Assembly: GCA_900769325.1 (NCBI GenBank)
Contig: CAAGGF010000029.1
Coordinates: 1-28,248, forward strand
Source of the DNA: Spirochaetia bacterium
Lineage (GTDB): Bacteria; Spirochaetota; Spirochaetia; Treponematales; Treponemataceae
Direction of reading: 5' to 3'
DNA length: 28,248 nt
Part shown: piece by piece, positions 1 through 5,973 of the stretch
Layout: every line of letters starts with the position of its first letter
How positions within the stretch are numbered: position 1 is the stretch's first letter
Position numbers and translations under genes: made by a program
The notes under the pieces: generated by a model
Seen by the model: only the letters and a program-made list of their open reading frames with translations
The model's database searches: none
What the model was told of the DNA's origin: nothing

Positions 1-1064
1 ATTCTGCCATTTTTAAAATTTTCTTCAAGCGACTTTCTGATTTGTAAAACATTTTCTTTTGCGACATTCCGCTTTGATTTATTCCAGAAAATAAATCCCA
101 AAAAATCAGCACCGTTTTTTGCCGTACAAAGTGCATCTTCAACATTTGTAATTCCGCAGATTTTTACAAAAGGATTTTTTCTGCCAAAATCACGCGACGC
201 ATATTCAATCCACATCGCACCGTTTTTGTTCTTTTCTGAATTTTGTGCTTCATTTTCAAACGCCGCCGTAAATTCTTTTGCTTTTTCAGGATTTCTTGCA
301 GCGGCTTCTCCAAGAAGAATCGCATTAAAACCCATCGAGGCGGCAAACGCAGCACTTCTTGCAGAGAGAATTCCGCTTTCAAAAGTGATTCTCGCATCCT
401 GTGCAATGTTTTTAATTTTTGAAAACATCTTTGCAGGAATGAGCATATCGATTGTAAAATCTTTTAAATCGCGGCTGTTCACTCCGCACAAAATATTTTT
501 ATGATTGACATTCTGCATTACAACAGCAAGTTTTTCCAGATCTTCATCCTTACGGACTTCGATTAAAACAGAAAGCCCAAGACTTTCAGCCTTTTTTGCC
601 ATTGAAAGAATTTTCTCGGAACTCAAAATTCGTGCAATCAATAAAACTGCGTCTGCTCCTGCCCTGTAAGAAATTTCAATATCCTGTTCATCTGTCAAAA
701 AATCTTTTCGCAAAACGGCAGGAGGATTTTTTCCAGTTTCATTTTCAAAAGTATCTGCGGCACGACAGACATTCATCAAGTCCTCAAGCGTTCCTTTAAA
801 ATAATTAGGCTCTGTAAGACAGCTGATTGCCCTTGCTCCTGCTTTTGCGTAAGTCAGTGCAGTTTCAAAAGAATTCAAATCAGGCGCAATATCACCTTTA
901 CTCGGAGAAGCACGCTTTACTTCAAGAATCGCACCTTTTTCCTGAATAAAAGGATGAACTTTGCGCAGGCGTTTTTCCGGGATCTCAAATCCGAATGAAT
1001 AGCCTTTCTGTTTTATTAATTCACTGCGGACATCTACGATTTCTTTTAAAATATCTTTTGCCAT
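1..1064 (-). CDS. trpCF: TrpCF fusion: indole-3-glycerol-phosphate synthase / phosphoribosylanthranilate isomerase, 3' end cut by window
   Basis: Bifunctional enzyme for two consecutive cytosolic steps of tryptophan synthesis: PRA to CdRP (TrpF) and CdRP to indole-glycerol phosphate (TrpC). Reading the minus strand from 1064 gives an open frame to the window edge (354 codons). The TrpC domain (about residues 1-270) shows LEVKRASPSKG with Glu48/Lys50, VLRKDFLTDEQ, a Glu in SVLIEVRKDED, the Asn in CGVNSRDL and the ESGI phosphate loop. TrpF starts near residue 298 with VKICGITNVEDA, including the catalytic Cys, and GADFLGFIFWNKSKR. About 100 C-terminal residues are missing, judged against the roughly 450 residues of E. 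coli TrpCF. The ATG lies 3 bases after the trpGD stop, with the ribosome site GGCGAG inside the end of trpGD, so translation is probably coupled. trpB and trpA may follow beyond the edge (inference). Confidence 0.93.
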   Translation of the reverse strand, partial: MAKDILKEIVDVRSELIKQKGYSFGFEIPEKRLRKVHPFIQEKGAILEVKRASPSKGDIAPDLNSFETALTYAKAGARAISCLTEPNYFKGTLEDLMNVCRAADTFENETGKNPPAVLRKDFLTDEQDIEISYRAGADAVLLIARILSSEKILSMAKKAESLGLSVLIEVRKDEDLEKLAVVMQNVNHKNILCGVNSRDLKDFTIDMLIPAKMFSKIKNIAQDARITFESGILSARSAAFAASMGFNAILLGEAAARNPEKAKEFTAAFENEAQNSEKNKNGAMWIEYASRDFGRKNPFVKICGITNVEDALCTAKNGADFLGFIFWNKSKRNVAKENVLQIRKSLEENFKNGR

Positions 1065-1067
1065 AAA

Positions 1068-2666
1068 TTACAACTCGCCTGAAACTTTCTGGATTTCTTC
1101 AAGTTTTTTCAAAGCTTTGCCAGAGTCAATTGCTTCGATTGCCATGTTATATCCGTCTTTTAATGTGCGTGCTTTTCCGCTCAAATACAAAACGGCGGCT
1201 GTGTTTAATCCGACAGCAGCTTTGATTGTTTTTCTTCCGCCACCTTTTAAAACTTCAAGTGCAAGGTCTGCGTTTTCTTTTCCGCTTCCGCCCATAAGCT
1301 CGTCTTCGTTGCAGTCTGTGATTCCAAAATTTTCCGGCTTTATGACATACTGATTTTCGTTCCCGTTTTCGTCAATCTGATAAACATCAGTCGGAACAAG
1401 AGGACTTATTTCGTCGTAGCCATCGCGCGAACAGACAACCATTACGCGTTTTGCACCGAGTGCTTTTGCAGCCTTTGCATAGTCTTTTAAAAGTGCCGGG
1501 CTGTAAACACCGAGAACTTCATATTCAGCACATGCAGGATTTAAAAGCGGACCTAAAATATTCATAATCGTTTTAATGCCCAAAACTTTTCTTACAGGAG
1601 CTGCAAACCGCATTGCCGAATGATAAACCTGTGCCATCAAAAATCCGAAATTTGTTTTTTCGATTAATTTTGCAGTCTGCTCAGGTTTTGCCATAATGTT
1701 GATTCCGAGATTTTCAAAAAAATCTGCCGCACCCGATTTTGAAGAAACTGCCCTGTTTCCGTGTTTTGCAATCCTCTGACCGCAGCTTGAAGCAACTAAA
1801 GCCGACATCGAAGAAATGTTAAAGCTTCCTTTTCCGTCGCCGCCAGTTCCGACGATTTCTGCAATTCCGTTTTTTTCAAGCGGAAGGTCTTTTTTCTTTT
1901 TAAGAAGTGCTTTTGCACAGCCAATCATTTCGCTCACGCTAGGACCTTTTGCCGCCATCGCAACTAAAATTGCAGCCATTGCGCGTTCGTCCATTGAACC
2001 GTCTGTTACATTTTCCATAAAGAACGAAGCCTGTTCTTCTGTCAAATCTTTTTTTGCAATAAGCTGATTTAAATATTCTGCAACATTCAGATTTTCGCGG
2101 CGGTAATTTATGAACGAAGAAAGAAGTTCTTTTCCTGCCTGGCTTGCAATGCTTTCCGGATGAAACTGAATTCCTTCGATTGGAAGAGTTTTGTGGCGCA
2201 CTCCCATTATATCTCCGTCAGCAGCACGCGCTGTAACTTCAAAGTCAGGGTTCAAAGTCTGCTCGTCTGCGACAAGGCTGTGGTATCTTGTAAACTTTGC
2301 AGATTTCCCGATTGAACGGAACAAACCTTTACCGTCAAGTTTTATTTCTTCAACAATTCCGTGTTTAATAAATTTAGCCTGAACGATTCGCGCACCGAAT
2401 GCTTCGCAGATTGCCTGATGACCAAGGCAGATTCCAAGAATCGGAATTTTTCCTGCAAAATATTTTATTGCTTCTTCACAGATTCCAGCCTGATACGGAG
2501 AACCAGGTCCCGGCGAAACAATCAGATATTCAGGATTCATCGAAGCAAGTTGTTCGACAGTACATTCGTCATTGCGGACAACTTTTATTTCTTTGTCAGT
2601 AACAGTCTGCAAAATCTGAATTACATTGAACGTAAAAGAATCGTAATTATCTATAACTAAAATCAT
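1068..2666 (-). CDS. trpGD: TrpGD fusion: anthranilate synthase glutamine amidotransferase / anthranilate phosphoribosyltransferase
   Basis: A 532-residue bifunctional protein. Residues 1-190 form a class I glutamine amidotransferase, which supplies ammonia to TrpE: SPGPGSP oxyanion strand, nucleophile Cys80 in GICLGHQAI, and His169/Glu171 in FHPES. From about residue 195 it is TrpD, which transfers phosphoribose to anthranilate: GTGGDG at 273-278 followed by SFNIS, KHGNRAVSSKSG at 301-312, and the NILGPLLNP motif near 370. Both halves appear full length, and the arrangement is like the natural TrpGD fusion of enterobacteria. The start has a strong site (GGAGG, 4 bases, ATG). It lies about 50 bases after trpE and 3 bases before trpCF, in one operon. 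The domain identities are directly visible; the complex with TrpE is inferred from family knowledge. Confidence 0.96.
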   Translation of the reverse strand: MILVIDNYDSFTFNVIQILQTVTDKEIKVVRNDECTVEQLASMNPEYLIVSPGPGSPYQAGICEEAIKYFAGKIPILGICLGHQAICEAFGARIVQAKFIKHGIVEEIKLDGKGLFRSIGKSAKFTRYHSLVADEQTLNPDFEVTARAADGDIMGVRHKTLPIEGIQFHPESIASQAGKELLSSFINYRRENLNVAEYLNQLIAKKDLTEEQASFFMENVTDGSMDERAMAAILVAMAAKGPSVSEMIGCAKALLKKKKDLPLEKNGIAEIVGTGGDGKGSFNISSMSALVASSCGQRIAKHGNRAVSSKSGAADFFENLGINIMAKPEQTAKLIEKTNFGFLMAQVYHSAMRFAAPVRKVLGIKTIMNILGPLLNPACAEYEVLGVYSPALLKDYAKAAKALGAKRVMVVCSRDGYDEISPLVPTDVYQIDENGNENQYVIKPENFGITDCNEDELMGGSGKENADLALEVLKGGGRKTIKAAVGLNTAAVLYLSGKARTLKDGYNMAIEAIDSGKALKKLEEIQKVSGEL

Positions 2667-2717
2667 ATTTCCTCCAATTAAAAATCAATTAAAAAAGTTT
2701 CAACTTCTTAAAATAAA

Positions 2718-4163
2718 TTATTTTGTAAGCGTGTCGATTAACGCACCGAGTTTTTCGCATGTCTCAGTAAACTCACGCTCCGGGTCTGAGTCGTAAACAA
2801 TTCCGCCGCCCGCTTGAAGATTCCAAACATTGCCCTGCTTCAAGCTACATCTGATTGCAATACAAAAATCCAAGTCACCGTTTGTCTGAATGTATCCGAC
2901 AGCACCTGCATAAAACCTTCGCTTTGTTTTTTCAAGTCCGCTCAAAATCTGCATTGCACTGATTTTTGGAGCACCGCTTACTGTTCCTGCCGGGAAAGAC
3001 GCACGCAAAACCTGAATAGGCTGAACGTCGTCACGCACAATTCCTTCAGTACTGCTTACAAGATGAATTACATGGCTGAAAAGTTCGCACTCCATATACT
3101 GCGGAACTGTTACAGAACCGCTTTTGCAGACACGACCCAAATCGTTTCTTGCAAGGTCAACGAGCATTAAATGTTCAGCCTGCTCCTTTGGATTTGACAG
3201 AAGCTGATTTTTTAACATTTCATCTTCCGCATCATTTTTACCGCGGTGAATCGTTCCTGCAATCGGATGAATCGTCGCTTTGCCGCGGCGGACACGGACA
3301 AGGCTTTCTGGAGATGCACCTGTAAATTGGAAATCGCCAAAGTTGATGTAAAAAAGATATGGCGACGGATTTACTTTTCTGAGTTTTCCGTAAACTGTAA
3401 GCGCATCTGCATCACATTCAATTTGAACACGGCGCGACGGAACTGCCTGTATAATGTCGCCTGCTACAATATGACGTTTTAAGTTTTTTACTTTGTCGAT
3501 ATATTCTGCTTTTGATTTTTCAAGGTCGGTAATCATTTTATAATTGAACTTCTGGTTTTCTTCTTCGACATAAGAAAAATCCATATCGTTCATTCGCTTT
3601 AAAAGGCGTTCAAGGGCAGCATTCAAATCAATCTGGTGCTCGTTGTAATTCAAGCCGAAAATATGAATCTGTTCTGTATAATGGTCAAAAACTATGTAAA
3701 GATGACCTGTAATAAAAAGACTTTCCGGAATGTTCAAATCATCTTTCTGTTCAAAAAAACGGATGTTGTCGCAATGCTTTGCAAACTCGTAGCTCAAATA
3801 ACCAAGCCCCGAAGCAGGAAGCGGAATTTCTGCAAGACTTCCTTCTGGAGTAGGATTTTCTCTTGCAACATACAAAAGCGCATCAAGAATGTCGCACGGC
3901 TTTTTGCGTCCTAACGCATCGCGGCTTTCAATTCCAGAATCATCAAAAGCAATTTTTTTGCCTTCGACATCAAAATAAATTTCATCATCTTCCTGAACGA
4001 TTTTAAACGCTTCTTCAGTCATCAAAATTGAATAACGTTCGCGCCCCTTTTGAAAACTTGCAGACTCAAGAATTCCCTTTGCACCGATTTTTTTTGCCAG
4101 AAGATACGGCGTGTATCTTGAATTTGAAATACATTTATAAATTGAATCGTTTCGTTTTTCCAT
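2718..4163 (-). CDS. trpE: Anthranilate synthase component I
   Basis: First committed step of tryptophan synthesis: chorismate plus ammonia (from TrpG) to anthranilate. The 481-residue frame has the chorismate-binding fold signatures: GDIIQAVPSRR, FTGASPESLV, HPIAGTIHRG (the usual form is PIAGTRxRG), DLARNDLGRV, FPAGTVSGAPK near residue 390 and GGGIVYDSDPEREF near the end. The N-terminal ILESAS near residue 28 matches the LLES element that binds tryptophan in feedback-inhibited TrpE, so allosteric control is likely. I chose the ATG at 4163 because GAGGG sits 5 bases upstream. An in-frame ATG at 4175 is possible but its purine stretch is only 2 bases away. First gene of the operon; the promoter is 60-90 bases upstream. 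Function could in principle be PabB-like, but the fused trpGD and trpCF neighbours fix it as TrpE. Confidence 0.96.
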   Translation of the reverse strand: MEKRNDSIYKCISNSRYTPYLLAKKIGAKGILESASFQKGRERYSILMTEEAFKIVQEDDEIYFDVEGKKIAFDDSGIESRDALGRKKPCDILDALLYVARENPTPEGSLAEIPLPASGLGYLSYEFAKHCDNIRFFEQKDDLNIPESLFITGHLYIVFDHYTEQIHIFGLNYNEHQIDLNAALERLLKRMNDMDFSYVEEENQKFNYKMITDLEKSKAEYIDKVKNLKRHIVAGDIIQAVPSRRVQIECDADALTVYGKLRKVNPSPYLFYINFGDFQFTGASPESLVRVRRGKATIHPIAGTIHRGKNDAEDEMLKNQLLSNPKEQAEHLMLVDLARNDLGRVCKSGSVTVPQYMECELFSHVIHLVSSTEGIVRDDVQPIQVLRASFPAGTVSGAPKISAMQILSGLEKTKRRFYAGAVGYIQTNGDLDFCIAIRCSLKQGNVWNLQAGGGIVYDSDPEREFTETCEKLGALIDTLTK

Positions 4164-4189
4164 AATTACCCTCATTGCCTCTTTTTTTT

Positions 4190-4261
4190 GTTTCTATAAA
4201 AAGAAGCGTTTCTATAAATAGAAATATACATCAACTTTATGTATCTGTCAATAGAAACGCT
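4190..4261. promoter_or_regulatory. Candidate operator array around the trp promoter (TTTCTAT / ATAGAAA units)
   Basis: An 11-bp perfect inverted repeat, AGCGTTTCTAT at 4205-4215 and ATAGAAACGCT at 4251-4261, brackets the promoter. The inner arm is itself half of a 16-bp palindrome, TTTCTATAAATAGAAA, at 4209-4224, which covers the end of the -10 and the predicted start site. A further TTTCTATA lies at 4191-4198 in the leader, and a separate ATACAT/ATGTAT dyad (4226-4231, 4239-4244) lies in the spacer. Sites over the start point and abutting the -35 are typical of repressor binding, possibly with looping. The sequence does not resemble the E. coli TrpR box (CTAGTTAACTAG), and the regulator is not in this window. 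Confidence 0.65.
4223..4251 (-). promoter_or_regulatory. Sigma-70-type promoter of the trp operon
   Basis: Read on the minus strand: TTGACA (4251-4246), a 17-base spacer and TATATT (4228-4223). The -35 is a perfect match, the -10 is 5 of 6, and spacing is optimal. Transcription should start near 4216, giving a leader of about 50 bases to the trpE ATG at 4163. That leader is too short for a T-box or a classical attenuator, which points to repressor control. Confidence 0.8.
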
Positions 4262-4386
4262 AGATAAAATTTATTTTATAATCTGAATGACACCGTTCCA
4301 TTTCCTCGCTCCAGTTGAAATGGGATTGAATTTTTAAAACTCAAAATAAAATCTTAAAAATTCTTTGTAAAATTATAATTTTTTTC

Positions 4387-4413
4387 TAAACTAAAATCTG
4401 GAAACTCCGATAG
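4387..4413 (+). promoter_or_regulatory. Sigma-28 (FliA) promoter of flaB
   Basis: TAAACTAA, then 11 bases, then TCCGATAG. The sigma-28 consensus is TAAAGTTT-N11-GCCGATAA, so the -10 matches 6 of 8 with the exact spacing. This is the expected promoter class for a late flagellar gene. The start would be near 4420, giving a leader of about 65 bases. Confidence 0.75.
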
Positions 4414-4423
4414 TTATTGTATA

Positions 4424-4485
4424 GGGTGGTGAGAACCCGCAAAACAAGCTCAATTAACTTGTTCAACATACACCAAGGAGTCATT
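4424..4485 (+). promoter_or_regulatory. Structured 5' leader of flaB
   Basis: Two small stem-loops can form between the sigma-28 start and the gene: GGGT/ACCC (4424-4427 with 4435-4438) and AACAAG/CTTGTT (4443-4448 with 4458-4463). The ribosome site AAGGAG at 4475-4480 contains the GGA core used by the translational repressor CsrA in other flagellin mRNAs. CsrA control here is inference from other bacteria, including spirochaetes. Confidence 0.35.
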
Positions 4486-5346
4486 ATGGTAATCAATCAC
4501 AATATGAGCGCAATGTTTGCTCAACGTTCCCAGGGAATTCAGGATTTGAACCAGCAGAAATCAATGGAAAAACTTTCTTCTGGTATGAGAATTAATCGTG
4601 CCGGTGACGATGCTTCAGGACTTGCAGTTTCTGAAAAAATGCGTGCACAGATTCGCGGTTTAAATCAGGCTTCAGAAAACGCTTCTAACGCCATTTCTTT
4701 TATTCAGACTACAGAAGGCTATTTACAGGAAACAACAGATATCGTACAGAGAATTCGTGAACTCGCAGTTCAGTCTTCAAACGGAATTTACACAGAAGAA
4801 GACCGAATGCAGATTCAGGTTGAAGTTTCTTCTCTTATCGCAGAAGTAGACCGAGTTGCTTCAGCTGCTCAGTTCAACGGAATGAATATGCTTACAGGAC
4901 GATTTGCACGCCCTACAGGTGAAAATACAGTTACTGCTTCTATGTGGTTCCATATCGGTGCAAACATGGATCAGAGAACTCAAGTGTACATCGGAACTAT
5001 GTCTGCAATGGCACTTGGACTTCGCAATGTTGGCGACGAATCAATCATGACTTTAGCATCTCCAGATGAAGCAAACCGCGCTATCGGAACTCTTGATGAA
5101 GCATTAAAGAAAATCAACAAACAGCGTGCAGACCTCGGTGCATACCAGAACCGCCTTGAAATGACTGTAAAAGGCCTTGACATCGGTGCTGAAAACCTCC
5201 AGGCATCTGAATCAAGAATCCGCGACACAGACATGGCTAACGAAATGGTTGAATTCACAAAAGACCAGGTACTCTCTCAAGCAGGTACCGCTATGTTGGC
5301 TCAGGCAAATCAGAGTTCACAGAATGTATTGTCATTATTAAGATAA
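4486..5346 (+). CDS. flaB: Flagellin, core filament protein FlaB
   Basis: Filament subunit of the periplasmic flagella. 286 residues, the usual spirochaete FlaB size. The N-terminal D0/D1 region begins VINHNMSAMFAQR and includes SSGMRINRAGDDASGLAVSEKMR, with the D1 coiled coil following. A short central stretch (about residues 145-185, including SMWFHIGANMDQR) replaces the large variable domains of external flagellins, and the C terminus is AQANQSSQNVLSLLR. No signal peptide, as expected for type III export. Start chosen at the ATG with AAGGAG 5 bases upstream; an in-frame TTG at 4417 lies within the predicted leader/promoter region. Transcribed alone from a sigma-28 promoter and followed by a strong terminator. 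The terminal 15 codons recur, with synonymous changes, 180 bases further on. Confidence 0.97.
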   Translation: MVINHNMSAMFAQRSQGIQDLNQQKSMEKLSSGMRINRAGDDASGLAVSEKMRAQIRGLNQASENASNAISFIQTTEGYLQETTDIVQRIRELAVQSSNGIYTEEDRMQIQVEVSSLIAEVDRVASAAQFNGMNMLTGRFARPTGENTVTASMWFHIGANMDQRTQVYIGTMSAMALGLRNVGDESIMTLASPDEANRAIGTLDEALKKINKQRADLGAYQNRLEMTVKGLDIGAENLQASESRIRDTDMANEMVEFTKDQVLSQAGTAMLAQANQSSQNVLSLLR

Positions 5347-5365
5347 AATTAATAACTAGCAACGA

Positions 5366-5394
5366 AAGTCCGATTGAAAAATCGGGCTTTTTTT
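5366..5394 (+). terminator. Rho-independent terminator of flaB
   Basis: Stem GTCCGAT (5368-5374) with ATCGGGC (5381-5387), one G-U pair and a 6-base loop, followed directly by seven T. It lies about 20 bases after the flaB stop. The same stem recurs at 5596-5616. Confidence 0.92.
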
Positions 5395-5441
5395 ATTTAA
5401 CAGAACTTTGACTGGGCCAACATTATGAAGAACAAATTTTG

Positions 5442-5474
5442 CAGTTTGAAAGTCAGTCTCTGATTTTCAAACTG
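5442..5474. repeat. 15-bp hairpin with 3-base loop inside the flagellin-fossil region
   Basis: CAGTTTGAAA at 5442-5451 pairs with TTTCAAACTG at 5465-5474, and the pairing continues inward through TCAG/CTGA around the triloop TCT, with a single G-T step. No T-run follows (the next bases are GAGCGG), so it is not a standard terminator. It falls at the junction between the copied post-terminator sequence and the flagellin remnant. Confidence 0.6.
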
Positions 5475-5479
5475 GAGCG

Positions 5480-5575
5480 GTGGCAGAACAATTATTTCAG
5501 GCTGAACAAATTGAAACCCACCGCGTGGCTCAAGCAAATCAGTCAAGCCAGAATGTGCTTAGCTTGTTAAGATAA
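5480..5575 (+). pseudogene. 3' remnant of a second flagellin (flaB-like) gene
   Basis: Codons at 5528-5572 read AQANQSSQNVLSLLR and then TAA, identical in protein to the end of FlaB. Seven of the 15 codons differ, all synonymously, and several are Ser TCN/AGY switches. The frame extends back through AEQLFQAEQIETHRV, which only loosely resembles the FlaB segment NEMVEFTKDQVL and lacks several residues before AQANQ. An in-frame TGA occurs at 5447. No start codon, D1 region or ribosome site exists. After the stop come the same GATAAAATTAATA tract and the same terminator stem as after flaB, and then homologous sequence (CAGAA..TTTG..TGGG.CAACA) following both terminators. I read this as a tandem flagellin duplicate of which only the tail survives. 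Confidence 0.8.
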
Positions 5576-5593
5576 AATTAATAGTTTTCGAAG

Positions 5594-5623
5594 AAGTCCG
5601 ATTTTCAAAATCGGGCTTTTTTT
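5594..5623 (+). terminator. Second copy of the flaB-type terminator
   Basis: GTCCGATTTT (5596-5605) pairs with AAAATCGGGC (5607-5616), one G-U pair, followed by seven T. It is homologous to the terminator at 5366-5394 and sits at the same distance behind the flagellin remnant. It probably has no gene of its own left to terminate. Confidence 0.85.
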
Positions 5624-5677
5624 ATTTTTGCAGAATTTGCTTGGGACAACATGAAAAAGAAGCTGGCAGAAGTATTG

Positions 5678-5850
5678 TGTCATGCTGAACTTGTTTACGC
5701 CACAAGGGCGTTTGCCTTAAGGAAATTATTTAATGTGGCACTCCCGTGCCTGGGGCATCAGCATCCCACAGACGGTTGTAAAGACCTATAAGTGAGATTC
5801 CGAATCAAGTTCGGAATGACAATATGAACTCAATCAAGTTCGGAATGACA
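5678..5850. repeat. Interspersed dyad repeat, locus 1
   Basis: A left arm TGTCATGCTGAACTTGTTT at 5678-5696 faces a 27-base right arm at 5795-5821 that begins AGATTCCGAA and ends TTCGGAATGACA. A second, partial right arm follows at 5832-5850. Between the arms are short hairpins such as CGCC/GGCG and GGCA/TGCC. The right arm is nearly the same as the one at 17540-17566, so this is a dispersed REP-like family. The remaining stretch to 5973 holds only AT-rich upstream sequence of the ammonia-lyase gene, with a weak possible promoter (TTGTAC, 17 bases, TAATAT at 5891-5919). Confidence 0.65.
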
Positions 5851-5973
5851 AGGTAAACTATACTTTTAGAACAGCCTTCTTTTTTTACATTGTACCTTTC
5901 ACAGATATTCGTTAATATAACAAATGAAAATCTCAAAATTTCAATTATAATTACATTGTTATGGAAGAAAAAA

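Noticed and set aside
1117..3914. Many plus-strand open frames across trpE and trpGD
   Set aside because: They are reverse-strand shadows of the trp genes with no ribosome sites, recognisable domains or sensible composition.
4164..4222. T-box, TRAP or peptide attenuator ahead of trpE
   Set aside because: The predicted leader is only about 50 bases and has no Trp-codon peptide, T-box motif or terminator.
4417..4485. In-frame TTG start upstream of flaB
   Set aside because: It lies within the predicted leader next to the sigma-28 -10 box; the ATG at 4486 has AAGGAG and gives the standard FlaB N terminus.
5641..5973. Small transposon or insertion sequence between the flagellin fossil and the lyase gene
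   Set aside because: Inverted dyads are present but there is no transposase frame and no target-site duplication that I can see.
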